Shown: in pieces, positions 15,513 to 24,543 of the stretch
Layout: the number at the start of each line of letters is the position of its first letter
Position numbering within the stretch: the stretch's first letter is position 1
Origin: an uncultured Flavobacteriales bacterium
GTDB lineage: Bacteria > Bacteroidota > Bacteroidia > Flavobacteriales_D > Crocinitomicaceae
Direction: 5' to 3'
Assembly (NCBI GenBank): GCA_903935095.1
Contig: CAIZQH010000021.1
Location: 372,001-436,000, forward strand
Length of the DNA: 64,000 bases
The notes under the pieces: generated by a model
Database searches by the model: none
The model's input: the letters and a program-made list of their open reading frames with translations, nothing else
Told to the model about the DNA's origin: nothing
Program-made: the position numbers and the translations under genes

Positions 15513-17345
15513 TTAGAAGTTTGATGCGATGTCTGTTAATAATACCGTATGCATGATTTTCTTTCCATTTGGCGCAAGTGTATGTTCTTCGCATTGAAAA
15601 AGTGCTTCAATAAGTGCTTGAGCCTCCTCCGCTTGACGAATTACGGTTTCTTGGGAAGCATTTTGCGTTAATCTTCGAACGAGGTGATGCGCCACATCTC
15701 CTTGATCAATGTCTCGGTCTTGTAAATCTGCCAACAACGAATCGATACAGTCGTTCACGCTATTTTCCGGAAGCACTGTTGGAACTCCGTGAATGAAAAT
15801 TGTTTCTTGATCGCATGTACAGTGAAATCCTAATTGCTTCAATAATTTTTCATGGCTTGTCCAAAGATCCATTTCCATTTTGGACACTTCTTTCTCCATG
15901 GGAAAAAGCAACTGTTGGCTTTCTAAAGCTTGGTGAATAAATTTCCCAATTAACTCGGTATAAAGAATCCGCCATTTTGCACGCTTGAAGTCCACCACTA
16001 GTAGGCCAGATTTCGTAGGGGAAAAAATATAACGATCGTGAATGAGGTAATTTCCTCGAAAAGTGTCGTCTTGAAATCCTATGGTTTGTGTAGAAATCAT
16101 TCCATCACTGGAAGAAGATTCTTCTTCAATTTGGTAAAATTGTTCCCAATCTGATGAACTTGGCATAGCTTGTCCAAATCCTTCACTTTTTAAAGCCTTT
16201 GAAAATCCGTTTCCACTTGATCCTGAAGTATTTTTCTGGGTGTGAAATGGGTTAAAACTTGGGTCGACCGTGATTTGTGGCTCAATGGGTTCCGTTTTCC
16301 GAAAGGAACTTGGGACATCAAAACTCGTTTCGGTTTCAAAATCGAGGGTAGGGAAGATATTGTATTTTCCAAGTGCTTGTCGGACACTACTCAAAAGTAT
16401 GGAGTAAATGAACCGATCCTCTTCGAATTTAATTTCGGTTTTTGTGGGATGAATGTTGACATCGATTTTTGCTGGATCAACATCCAAATAAATACAATAG
16501 CTTGGGAAATGTTTTTCACTAATCATTCCATCAAAAGCTTTGGTAATGGCGTGGTGAAAATAAGAGTCCTTAAAAAAGCGGTCATTCACAAAGAAAAATT
16601 GCTCTCCCCTTGTTTTTTTCGCTGCATCCGGTTTACCTAGGAATCCTTTAATCGAAACGATGTTTGTTTGTTCTTCAATCGGCACGAGTCGTTCGTTGCT
16701 ATTTCGACCGAAAATACTTGCCACACGCATGCGAAGCACACCTGCTTGAAGCTGGTATATTTCTTGTCCGTTGTGATGTAAACTAAATTTAATATCTGGA
16801 TGAGCCAAGGCGACACGTTCAAATTCATCGCGTATGTGACCGAATTCAATGCTCTCTGATTTCAAGAAATTTCTTCTTGCGGGCACATTGTAAAAAAGGT
16901 TTTTTACTTCGAAAATAGTTCCAGTTGAACACACTATTTGTTCATTGGTTTTAATAGTGTTTCCTTCTACTTCAATGTGAGTTCCGGTTTCCGTGTCTTT
17001 TTTCTTCGTGCGCATGCTCACATGAGCAATCGAAGCAACTGATGCTAGTGCTTCCCCTCTAAACCCTTTGGTTTTCAGTCGGAAAAGGTCCTCCGCACTT
17101 TTCAATTTACTCGTCGCGTGACGCTGAAAACATTTGACAGCGTCTTCTGGTGACATGCCATCACCATCATCTACAACTTGAATCAAGGTCTTTCCGGCAT
17201 CTTTGACATTCAACTGAACCGATGTGGCATGGGCATCAATGGCATTTTCCATTAACTCCTTCACAACCGAAGCTGGGCGTTGAATTACTTCACCGGCAGC
17301 GATCTGATTGGCGATGTGGTCAGGAAGTAGGTGAATAATACTCAT
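15513..17345 (-). CDS. mutL: DNA mismatch repair protein MutL
   Basis: A 610-residue MutL. The GHKL ATPase domain occupies residues 1-330, with IAAGEVIQRP, ENAIDA, VDDGDGM and TKGFRGEALASV. A variable linker follows at about 330-410, then the C-terminal dimerisation domain. In endonuclease-type MutL that domain carries DQHAxxExxxxE; here the matching segment begins at Asp452 and reads DFKRAKWRILYTE, so the histidine and first glutamate are missing. The end (QCEEHTLAPNGKKI) aligns with the Bacteroidota form of the C-terminal motif. MutL couples MutS mismatch recognition to strand removal. No promoter box was recognised in the 150-base gap upstream. Confidence 0.94.
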   Translation of the reverse strand: MSIIHLLPDHIANQIAAGEVIQRPASVVKELMENAIDAHATSVQLNVKDAGKTLIQVVDDGDGMSPEDAVKCFQRHATSKLKSAEDLFRLKTKGFRGEALASVASIAHVSMRTKKKDTETGTHIEVEGNTIKTNEQIVCSTGTIFEVKNLFYNVPARRNFLKSESIEFGHIRDEFERVALAHPDIKFSLHHNGQEIYQLQAGVLRMRVASIFGRNSNERLVPIEEQTNIVSIKGFLGKPDAAKKTRGEQFFFVNDRFFKDSYFHHAITKAFDGMISEKHFPSYCIYLDVDPAKIDVNIHPTKTEIKFEEDRFIYSILLSSVRQALGKYNIFPTLDFETETSFDVPSSFRKTEPIEPQITVDPSFNPFHTQKNTSGSSGNGFSKALKSEGFGQAMPSSSDWEQFYQIEEESSSSDGMISTQTIGFQDDTFRGNYLIHDRYIFSPTKSGLLVVDFKRAKWRILYTELIGKFIHQALESQQLLFPMEKEVSKMEMDLWTSHEKLLKQLGFHCTCDQETIFIHGVPTVLPENSVNDCIDSLLADLQDRDIDQGDVAHHLVRRLTQNASQETVIRQAEEAQALIEALFQCEEHTLAPNGKKIMHTVLLTDIASNF

Positions 17346-17495
17346 AAACTTGAAGGTTTTAAGTATTTCGTTTCACGCTCCTTTCGAGGAGCTAAATTAA
17401 CCTGAAGATATGGGATATGAATGTACATCGTTACTTGCAAAAATAACGATAATCCATGGGAAATTTCCCCTCGAATTTGAACTTAAACGATTTTT
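17346..17495. other. Intergenic region upstream of mutL
   Basis: 150 bases between mutL and the sigma-factor partner gene, both on the minus strand. It holds a short hairpin, GCTCC (17377-17381) with GGAGC (17388-17392), without a T run. No gene was seen here. Confidence 0.4.
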
Positions 17496-18755
17496 TTACA
17501 TTCGGACAATTGTCCCACGGTATTCGCCTTTCTCTCCAGCAATGGGATGCTGGATCACAACTTTCCAAATGTATGCCTTATTGCTAGGTACAAGCTTGCC
17601 GTCACGACGGTCAATTCCATCCCACGCATTGTTCTCATCCGTTGATTCAAAGATAAGTCCACCGTTATCAGGATCCAGTACAATTAATTTAAATGGTGTT
17701 TGACGAATAGTCAGTGCGTACGGCATAAATCGACTATTACGACTATCCAAAGACTGTGGATTGAAGGCATTGACAGCGAGCAAGTTATAGTCAGATGGGA
17801 TATTAACCATTTCTTTTTCTTTGGTTTTACAGCCGTTAGCGGACGTTACTTGTGCTTCAATAATAGCAAATCCTTTCTCGAAGGCAAGAATTTCCGTGTT
17901 CTTTCCAACGATATCACTCAGCATGTATGTTGAATGCCAAGTAATTTGTCCTTCATTAAATTCAGCTTGGATGTTGATTTTCGGCAATCCATCTTCGTAA
18001 TTAAGGGTTCGGTCAGAATTGATGTTTAAGGTAGGAGTTGCGCTTACCTCAAAACTTCCAAATTCCTCAAACTGTCCGTAGGGACCTGTATTCGCTGTTA
18101 AGGTTACTTTACCTGGCTCCGTTAATTTCAATGAAATTGCTTCGTTGTAAGAAAAATGAAGTTCTTTACCAGCGTAACTAATCATTCGATCATGGCGCTT
18201 ATCCGCTTCCAATTGCAACGTTTCACCTTGACATCTATTTTTGAAATCAATGATCGCAACTCCTCCGTTGTATGAAGGTGTTGGTTCTTCATTAGGAACA
18301 GCTTGATCCGTTAAACCTAGTAGATCCATCTGATCGAAAATTTTAGGAATCGAATGTGGAATAAGTTCTGTTATGAAGTTATTTATATTAGGAATTATAG
18401 TCTCTTCAGGATCCCCTGTTATCGTCGTCATTTTCTCTACTACGATTGTTGTTTTCCCCGTATTATTTTCAGCAGTTTGCTGTTGGATTTTTGCTGGTGT
18501 AGTTGCTGGATTCTTTTCTTTTTGAATTGTTGTTGCATGGATTTCTTCTTGAACCTTTGTCTTTGCTGTAACAAGGACAAAATACGCTGTGATGCCAATG
18601 GTAATCATCAAGGCAGCAGACCATTTGATCTGTGTGGCCTGATACCATTTTTTAGCGCTCAATTTTTGATTCAAGGATTCCCATGCTTGCGCATCGTAGG
18701 GAAGCTCGAAATTATTCAAGGCTTCTTTAAAGCTATTTTCTAAACCATCTTTCAT
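17496..18755 (-). CDS. Anti-sigma-like membrane protein with gliding-motility/T9SS C-terminal (CHU_C-type) domain
   Basis: A 419-residue single-pass protein. Residues 1-43 are a short cytosolic segment with a FELPYDAQAWESLNQKL motif typical of Bacteroidota anti-sigma-like proteins; a membrane helix spans 44-64; residues 65-150 are a Thr/Lys/Glu-rich linker; residues 160-320 are Ig/PKD-like; and about 325-419 match the gliding motility-associated C-terminal domain (NAFNPQS start, NAWDGIDRRDGK core, AYIWKV strand, GEYRGTIVRM end). That domain normally ends T9SS-secreted adhesins, so its presence on an inner-membrane anchored protein is odd. The gene overlaps the preceding sigma factor by 4 bases, so it most likely controls that factor. 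Confidence 0.75.
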   Translation of the reverse strand: MKDGLENSFKEALNNFELPYDAQAWESLNQKLSAKKWYQATQIKWSAALMITIGITAYFVLVTAKTKVQEEIHATTIQKEKNPATTPAKIQQQTAENNTGKTTIVVEKMTTITGDPEETIIPNINNFITELIPHSIPKIFDQMDLLGLTDQAVPNEEPTPSYNGGVAIIDFKNRCQGETLQLEADKRHDRMISYAGKELHFSYNEAISLKLTEPGKVTLTANTGPYGQFEEFGSFEVSATPTLNINSDRTLNYEDGLPKINIQAEFNEGQITWHSTYMLSDIVGKNTEILAFEKGFAIIEAQVTSANGCKTKEKEMVNIPSDYNLLAVNAFNPQSLDSRNSRFMPYALTIRQTPFKLIVLDPDNGGLIFESTDENNAWDGIDRRDGKLVPSNKAYIWKVVIQHPIAGEKGEYRGTIVRM

Positions 18756-19324
18756 TTGTCGATGTTTACAAATTTTTCATTTAAAATACGTTGTAGGTTC
18801 ATTTTCGCTTTCGACAAATTGGATTTTGAGGTTCCTTCGCTGATGCCTAAAAGTTCAGCAATCTCTTTGTGTGTACAGTCCTCCAAAACAAACAAGTTAA
18901 ATACAGTTCGGTAAGCTGGAGAAAGTTTCGCAATTGCATCCATAGCTATTTCAGCTTTTAAATCAATTACATCTAGTTCCTCGCGCTCCACTAACTCATC
19001 TCTTGCCGCCTGTTTAAAGTCGGTGTCCTGGTCACTCAAAAATGGATTTCGTTTGGCTTTTCGAAGGGCATCAATCGCTGTATTCGCTACGATGCGACGG
19101 ACCCATCCTTCTAATGAACCTTTAAAATCAAAAACATCCAATTTGTCAAAGACCTTTAAAAATGCCTCTTGGAGCACCTCTTGCGCCGTGTCACGATCCG
19201 TCATGTATCGCAGACAAACGACCATCATTTTTCCATAAAATTGTTTAAATAATGCCTCCTGCGAACGTCGTTCGCCGCGGATGCATCCCTCCACAATTTC
19301 TCTTAAATGATTCTGGTTCTCCAA
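18752..19324 (-). CDS. ECF-type RNA polymerase sigma factor, sigma-70 family
   Basis: A 190-residue ECF sigma factor. Region 2 covers about residues 24-92 (QEALFKQFYGK, DTAQEVLQEAFLKVFD, GWVRRIVANTAIDALRK) and region 4 about 130-182 (LSPAYRTVFNLFVLEDCTHKEIAELLGISEGTSKSNL). There is no sigma region 3. It directs RNA polymerase to a specific promoter set and is expected to be held by the coupled membrane protein downstream (ATGA overlap). It is divergent from malate dehydrogenase across a 149-base gap. Confidence 0.92.
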   Translation of the reverse strand: MENQNHLREIVEGCIRGERRSQEALFKQFYGKMMVVCLRYMTDRDTAQEVLQEAFLKVFDKLDVFDFKGSLEGWVRRIVANTAIDALRKAKRNPFLSDQDTDFKQAARDELVEREELDVIDLKAEIAMDAIAKLSPAYRTVFNLFVLEDCTHKEIAELLGISEGTSKSNLSKAKMNLQRILNEKFVNIDK

Positions 19325-19473
19325 TTTTCAACAATTTTAAAACGACGCTAAGGTACGTCGGTTGCCTTTTGAAATAAATAAAAACGAAATATACTTCCAA
19401 AAAAACAAAATTTTCCTCAAATTCACTAAATTCGTGTCGCTATTAAGCAAGTACGAACTAATACATAGATCAA

Positions 19474-20412
19474 ATGAAAGTAACCGTAGTAGGTGCAGGA
19501 AATGTAGGTGCAACCTGTGCAGATGTGTTGGCACAAAGAGAAATTGCTAACGAAATTGTTTTACTAGATATTAAAGAGGGATTTGCCGAAGGTAAAGCAC
19601 TTGATATTTGGCAGACATCTCCGATCAATTTGTACGATTCACGTACGATTGGATCAACCAATGATTACGCTAAAACGGCGGATTCTGACGTAGTTGTGAT
19701 TACTTCAGGTTTGCCAAGAAAACCAGGAATGTCTCGTGACGACCTTATCGCTACCAATGCTGGTATTGTTAAGACCGTGACAGAGAACATCGTGAAGTAT
19801 TCACCAAATGCTATCATTGTTGTTGTTTCTAATCCATTAGATGTGATGACATACTGTGCGTATTTGAATGCAAATACAGATCCAAGTAAAGTATTCGGAA
19901 TGGCAGGTGTACTTGATACAGCTCGTTACCGCGCATTTTTGGCAACGGAGTTAAATGTTTCCCCGAAAGATATTCAAGCAGTATTGATGGGTGGACATGG
20001 TGACACAATGGTTCCACTTCCTCGTTACACGACGGTAGGGGGGATTCCAGTAACAGAATTAATTGAAGAATCTAAATTGAATGAAATCATCGAGCGCACG
20101 AAATTTGGTGGTGGTGAAATCGTGAAATTGTTAGGCACTTCAGCTTGGTACGCTCCAGGAGCTGCTGCTGCTCAAATGGTAGAAGCCATTGTCCGTGATC
20201 AAAAACGTATCTTCCCAGTTTGTGCTTGGTTACAAGGTGAGTATGGAATGAATGATATCTACCTAGGTGTACCAGTGGTACTTGGTAAAAACGGTATCGA
20301 GAAAATCATCGAATTACAATTGAACGACGCAGAACGTGCTCTTTTAGTAGAGTCAGCGGAAGCAGTGAAAAGTGTGATGGAAGTGTTGGACAACATGATT
20401 GCCAACGCATAA
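19474..20412 (+). CDS. mdh: Malate dehydrogenase
   Basis: A 312-residue NAD-dependent malate dehydrogenase of the lactate dehydrogenase-like type. It shows the dinucleotide-binding GAGNVGA (residues 7-13), ITSGLPRKPGMSRDDL (substrate-binding arginines of MDH rather than LDH), VSNPLDVMTY, and the catalytic histidine in GGHGDTMVPL. It interconverts malate and oxaloacetate in the TCA cycle. The gene stands alone, ends at a strong bidirectional terminator, and has only an imperfect TAAATTCG box upstream at 19425-19432. Confidence 0.95.
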   Translation: MKVTVVGAGNVGATCADVLAQREIANEIVLLDIKEGFAEGKALDIWQTSPINLYDSRTIGSTNDYAKTADSDVVVITSGLPRKPGMSRDDLIATNAGIVKTVTENIVKYSPNAIIVVVSNPLDVMTYCAYLNANTDPSKVFGMAGVLDTARYRAFLATELNVSPKDIQAVLMGGHGDTMVPLPRYTTVGGIPVTELIEESKLNEIIERTKFGGGEIVKLLGTSAWYAPGAAAAQMVEAIVRDQKRIFPVCAWLQGEYGMNDIYLGVPVVLGKNGIEKIIELQLNDAERALLVESAEAVKSVMEVLDNMIANA

Positions 20413-20429
20413 GTCCAATTCAAGGAAAT

Positions 20430-20466
20430 AAAAAATGCGGGTCAAGATTGACCCGCATTTTTTTTG
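20430..20466. terminator. Bidirectional terminator between mdh and the lipoprotein gene
   Basis: ATGCGGGTCAA pairs with TTGACCCGCAT around GA, flanked by an A run on the left and a T run on the right. Because the two genes converge, it can serve both. Confidence 0.88.
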
Positions 20467-20479
20467 TTCTTGTTTTTCG

Positions 20480-21871
20480 TTAATTCAATTCAATCGCACC
20501 GATATCCGGTGGATTGTTTCGGGGATTACCGAGAATATCTGTTACCACGCTTGTGTTCACCCCTGTTCCTTGTAAATCGGAATTCACGCCAAAAGTGAAA
20601 TCAAATTCCGTTGGATTGGTGAAAAGAACGTTGCCATTCCAAATCACACTCGCATCGTAAAAGGAGTCCGTGTAAACTTCTTCAGAGCGCAAAAGTGTGT
20701 TTTTGAAATCAAAATTTAAAACCACTCCGGACATCTGAATCGTATCCATGGCGAATTCTGTTGTCAGATTTCCAGTAACGATACAATTGTACAGTTTACC
20801 TTCGTTGATGGAGGACACATTCGTTTGTCCTGCAGTGTAGTCCGTGTAAAAATTACTTATTCCCACAGCTGGATTCGTTGAACTTCCGTATCCAAGTAGG
20901 TCACAATGATTGAAATTGAAATCACCGCCTTGAAGGACAAACAAGGCATGTGTTCCGTTTTTCGCAACGATGCAATTCTCTGCTTTTACTTTCGCTCCAG
21001 CAAAGATAAACACTCCATAGCGCGCTTGATTTTTGATGATCGTATTGGTCATCGTGAGTGTATAACCAGAATTCGTTGGGTCTTCGTCGTATAAGTGAAC
21101 ACCAGAAGTTCCGTTTTTGATGATGGCATAATCGATGGTACACGGACGCGCTTGTTGAAAGTAGATACCGTAAAATTGTCCACTGACATTCTGATAATCT
21201 TGCTCCAAACGATCTCCTTGAATGACCACTTCATTTCCGAGTGTTCCTTGAATGTTTAAGGTCGACTTGTACACATACAAAATGGCATTTTTGTGCATGT
21301 AAATGTTTGTTCCCGCTTGGATGGTTAATGTTTTTGCGGAGTCAATGGCGGCGTAACCATAAATAACGTGTGGTTTGTCGTTTGGCCAAATCCCTTCGTT
21401 TAAATCTTTGTAATGAAAATACGCATCTTGTCCCCATGCGGCAAGTTTCACGTATTGGTTTTTTTCGTTGGACTTAAACCGTATGGAATCTTCAATGATC
21501 AAAGGTAAATTTGTACCGTTCGGATCCAAGGTGACTTCGACAAATACAAACAAACTATCTCCAGCTTCAATGTAGAGGTCCTTGATTTGTGTTCCTTGTA
21601 GTCCATCGACATTCATGGAAAATTTGGAATTCGTTCCACCCATTAATTCGATTTCGTCGATTCGTATGGTTTTGGAGTCCTTGTTGTAAATTTTAAACTG
21701 CTGTGTCGTTGATCCAATCGTCGTGAAAACGGTATCAAATACAACGGTATCTTTAGAGAAGCTCAGATTATTTTTAGAGAGGATGACATGCTTTCCGCAA
21801 GAGCTTGCGCCCAGCGTAAAAAGAAAGAGTAAACAACTAATAACGGCAGAATAAAAGAATCTCATGTGCAT
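20480..21871 (-). CDS. Outer-membrane or periplasmic lipoprotein with right-handed beta-helix repeats
   Basis: A 463-residue protein with a lipoprotein signal ending in LGASSC (Cys25). Residues 30-130 look like an Ig-like/DUF1573-type domain (VVFDTVFTTIGSTTQQFKI). Residues 165-400 show repeating short strands of parallel beta-helix type (IDYAIIKNGTSGVHLY, NTIIKNQARYGVFIF, NCIVAKNGTHALFVL). The end, NPPDIGAIELN, resembles the choice-of-anchor Q pattern of polymorphic outer-membrane-like proteins. Probable surface or periplasmic carbohydrate-binding or structural role; substrate unknown. The second ATG (21865) gives a cleaner signal peptide and sits 14 bases from a TAGATTTG box, so it is an equally good start. 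Confidence 0.7.
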   Translation of the reverse strand: MHMRFFYSAVISCLLFLFTLGASSCGKHVILSKNNLSFSKDTVVFDTVFTTIGSTTQQFKIYNKDSKTIRIDEIELMGGTNSKFSMNVDGLQGTQIKDLYIEAGDSLFVFVEVTLDPNGTNLPLIIEDSIRFKSNEKNQYVKLAAWGQDAYFHYKDLNEGIWPNDKPHVIYGYAAIDSAKTLTIQAGTNIYMHKNAILYVYKSTLNIQGTLGNEVVIQGDRLEQDYQNVSGQFYGIYFQQARPCTIDYAIIKNGTSGVHLYDEDPTNSGYTLTMTNTIIKNQARYGVFIFAGAKVKAENCIVAKNGTHALFVLQGGDFNFNHCDLLGYGSSTNPAVGISNFYTDYTAGQTNVSSINEGKLYNCIVTGNLTTEFAMDTIQMSGVVLNFDFKNTLLRSEEVYTDSFYDASVIWNGNVLFTNPTEFDFTFGVNSDLQGTGVNTSVVTDILGNPRNNPPDIGAIELN

Positions 21872-21879
21872 ATAACGAA

Positions 21880-21887
21880 CAAATCTA
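21880..21887 (-). promoter_or_regulatory. Candidate -7 box (TAGATTTG) of the beta-helix lipoprotein
   Basis: Minus-strand TAGATTTG matches TAnnTTTG and lies 8 bases from the first possible ATG and 14 from the second. No -33 box was recognised. Confidence 0.38.
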
Positions 21888-21952
21888 CGGATTATTGAGA
21901 CTTTTTTTGAACCTTTGAAGAAGTTGGTTGTAAATAGCTAAAAATCATCCTG

Positions 21953-23161
21953 ATGAAACAAACTATTTTTTTTAGTTTACTCTGTCTTTTTTCCTTTATT
22001 TCCTTCGGTCAACCGCCTAATGGAACCTTGAATTCGCCACAAAGCACCAACCAAATAGGTGTCATGGAAAACGGGACAAACATGTCCAAAGGAAAATTGG
22101 AGGTCAATGCAAATGTGGAGTCCAATTCACTGTTGAAAATGGATTCCAGTTATTTTAAGTTGGGACAAAAATTGGAAGAACGGGAAGATTCAAACGAACA
22201 AGACGACACGAAAGAAATTCGTGAGAACGACAAAACAACGCATGTCTTTTCTGCTTTTTCCATGATTCGACAAAATGCTAAATTCAATAAATTTCAGCGC
22301 ACCCCATTGCCTGCAGAACAATCTGAAATGGATGCCAAAGTAAAGCAACTCGAACTGATTTCTCCCAATTCTTGGGAATATCAATTGGCGTTTTATGCTG
22401 CTGGAAATTACAATTTAGATCGATCGCCGGCTCTTGAGAAAGCGTATCAACTGAATCCAGAAAATCTCGAGGTTCAAAAACAATATGTTTCATTCAAATA
22501 CATGAATGGTGATACGGTCAGCGCTCAAAACGCGCTTTCCTTGATGTCCGTCAATAATGTGATTCCTTTGGAGGTGGAGCGTTACACGAGTGATATCCTA
22601 ACTTCTTGCACGATGAACTCCACCCTGATTACCCATGGATTCGAAGATACGTACGGCGCATTGTTCAATCAATTTAGTCACCAATTACGTGCGGATATCA
22701 AAGTCATTTCTTTGGATTTCATGCAGAGTCCACAATTTCGAAAAGAATTGGAAGTAAAAGGGTATGTTCTACCTAAGTCGACAAAAATCGATGTCGGATA
22801 CTTGAGTCAATTCTGTACCTTGAATGCAGAAAAAGAACTTTTTCTTTCGGTGACGATTCCCAGAAATTACTTGGATCCTTTATCCAAAAAACTTTTTCCG
22901 GTTGGACTCACCTTTCAATATGCACATGCACCGCCGGAGGATCTGCCCAATCGACAAGAAAATCTGTGGTTTTATCAGCTCAATAAATTCGGGTTAAACG
23001 AAGGGGAGGAACGAAGTAAATTCGCTATGAACTATTTGCCGCTGCTGATGTACTTGGAAGCTAAATACATTCAAGAAGGAAATGAAGTTTTGTTGCTTCA
23101 GATTCGGGAAAGCATTGATTACATTTTAGGTAAGAAAGTCATCAAAAAGTCTGGCAATTAG
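21953..23161 (+). CDS. Exported protein of unknown function in a sigma factor operon
   Basis: A 402-residue protein with a signal peptide (residues 1-19, ending SFGQ). I do not recognise a catalytic family. Residues 25-105 are polar and low in complexity, and about 120-200 contain helical repeats that look TPR-like (SWEYQLAFYAAGNYNLDRSPALEKAYQL is helical and spaced like tetratricopeptides). Residues 205-390 are mixed alpha/beta. It ends directly before the ATG of a sigma factor (TAGATG), so the two are likely made together. It could be a periplasmic sensor or target of the sigma factor module; this is inferred only from position. Confidence 0.6.
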   Translation: MKQTIFFSLLCLFSFISFGQPPNGTLNSPQSTNQIGVMENGTNMSKGKLEVNANVESNSLLKMDSSYFKLGQKLEEREDSNEQDDTKEIRENDKTTHVFSAFSMIRQNAKFNKFQRTPLPAEQSEMDAKVKQLELISPNSWEYQLAFYAAGNYNLDRSPALEKAYQLNPENLEVQKQYVSFKYMNGDTVSAQNALSLMSVNNVIPLEVERYTSDILTSCTMNSTLITHGFEDTYGALFNQFSHQLRADIKVISLDFMQSPQFRKELEVKGYVLPKSTKIDVGYLSQFCTLNAEKELFLSVTIPRNYLDPLSKKLFPVGLTFQYAHAPPEDLPNRQENLWFYQLNKFGLNEGEERSKFAMNYLPLLMYLEAKYIQEGNEVLLLQIRESIDYILGKKVIKKSGN

Positions 23162-23740
23162 ATGAAATTGTTTCGTAAAGCGATATCAGATTGGAGCGAT
23201 GAGTCCTTGATGCATGCATTGGGACAAGGGAATCAGTCTGCCTTTACGGAATTGTATGAGCGTTATGCAGGGAAATTAAAGGGGTATTTTCGAAACATGC
23301 TTTGGCGCGATGACGAAAAAGCAGAGGATTTTGTCCACGATTTGTTTGCGAAAATCATTCAGCATCCCGAATCATTTGATACTTCTCGCTCTTTTAAAAC
23401 ATGGCTTTTCTCTGTGGCAAGTAATATGTGTAAAAATGAGTACAAACGAATGGAAGTAAGAAAAAACACGGTTCATGGTGTAGATGCCTCTTTCGCGACA
23501 TCCAACGAAAATGTATTGAATCAAGTTCAAGAAGCTCAGTTCTTGGCCGAATTCGAAGAGAAATTACAAGAATTAGATGAAAAACATCGCTCGGTCTTTA
23601 CCTTGCGACACCTCGATGGACTTGCATTAAAAGAAATTGCCGAGATTTTAGACATCAACGAAGGAACAGTCAAGTCGCGCTTATTTTATGCGACAAAATT
23701 TTTAGCGAATAAACTGAGTGTTTATCAATTAGCACAATAA
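23162..23740 (+). CDS. ECF-type RNA polymerase sigma factor, sigma-70 family
   Basis: A 192-residue ECF sigma factor. Region 2 lies at about residues 22-95 (SAFTELYERYAGKLKGYF, AEDFVHDLFAKIIQ, FKTWLFSVASNMCKNEYKR) and region 4 at about 130-185 (LDEKHRSVFTLRHLDGLALKEIAEIL, NEGTVKSRLF). It differs clearly from the other three sigma factors here. It sits immediately after an exported protein and 2 bases before a single-pass membrane protein that probably regulates it. Confidence 0.92.
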   Translation: MKLFRKAISDWSDESLMHALGQGNQSAFTELYERYAGKLKGYFRNMLWRDDEKAEDFVHDLFAKIIQHPESFDTSRSFKTWLFSVASNMCKNEYKRMEVRKNTVHGVDASFATSNENVLNQVQEAQFLAEFEEKLQELDEKHRSVFTLRHLDGLALKEIAEILDINEGTVKSRLFYATKFLANKLSVYQLAQ

Positions 23741-23742
23741 AG

Positions 23743-24543
23743 ATGGAAGAACAATTAAAAAACATATTGAAGAAACATGAGACGTTTGCTGAGTTAAATG
23801 ACTTTGAGCGTAATCAATTAGCGGAATGGTGCGCCGATGAACAGGAATTTCAGTCCTTAAAAAAGCTGTTTCAGCACGTAGATGTTTGGTCGGACCAACC
23901 CACAGATGATTCCAACACGAAACTACGTTTGGACCAGCTCTTTGCCATCCAATATGCGGGCAAACAATCCACTTCGAATGGAAGAGAAATTCAGTTCACT
24001 AAAAATCGTTTTAGTCGCATTGCATGGTGGGCTTCCATTCCTGCGGTTGCAGCAGCATTGGTTTTGACCTGGAATAACTATCAACCTGAACCAGAAACGA
24101 CCTTAGCGAAAAATCAATCAAAAAAGAAGTCAGAACTTAAGTCAGTCACAATTGAAAAGAAAAAGGAATCAAACGTGTTGACAATCATACCTCCAGAAGT
24201 TCCTTCGGTGTCGTCAAACACGGAAATCCCTCAGGAAATCGCTTCGATAGGGGGTGCATTACCAGAGCTGAGTGAACCTGGAAAAGATGTTGAAACGGTT
24301 GTTCCTGCTGTTTCGTGGTCCTCCAGTCTTGCAAACGGATCAAGCGCTACATTATCAGCAACGAATATGGGTGCTGCTAGCTATACCTGGACAACAGACA
24401 ATTTTAGTGAAGTAAAAGTAATGTCCTCAAAAATAGCATCCAAAGAAAAAATTAGTTCTTATAAAAAACAAGCGGATGCATTTACTTCTATGAGCGTGAA
24501 GTCCATGCCGGAAATGTTGGAAGTGATTGTCGCTGCGTACTAG
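23743..24543 (+). CDS. Anti-sigma-like single-pass membrane protein
   Basis: A 266-residue protein. Residues 1-88 are cytosolic and helical (KHETFAELNDFERNQLAEW), a membrane helix lies at about 92-109 (WASIPAVAAALVLTW), and the remaining 155 residues are periplasmic and Ser/Thr/Lys-rich with few recognisable features. No named domain was identified. Its position, 2 bases behind a sigma factor, and its topology suggest an anti-sigma factor. Its stop TAG overlaps the stop of the convergent methyltransferase-like gene in the palindrome CTAG (24540-24543), leaving no room for a terminator. Confidence 0.65.
   Translation: MEEQLKNILKKHETFAELNDFERNQLAEWCADEQEFQSLKKLFQHVDVWSDQPTDDSNTKLRLDQLFAIQYAGKQSTSNGREIQFTKNRFSRIAWWASIPAVAAALVLTWNNYQPEPETTLAKNQSKKKSELKSVTIEKKKESNVLTIIPPEVPSVSSNTEIPQEIASIGGALPELSEPGKDVETVVPAVSWSSSLANGSSATLSATNMGAASYTWTTDNFSEVKVMSSKIASKEKISSYKKQADAFTSMSVKSMPEMLEVIVAAY

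Noticed and set aside
17377-17392. Terminator upstream of mutL
   Set aside because: Only a 5-base stem and no T run.
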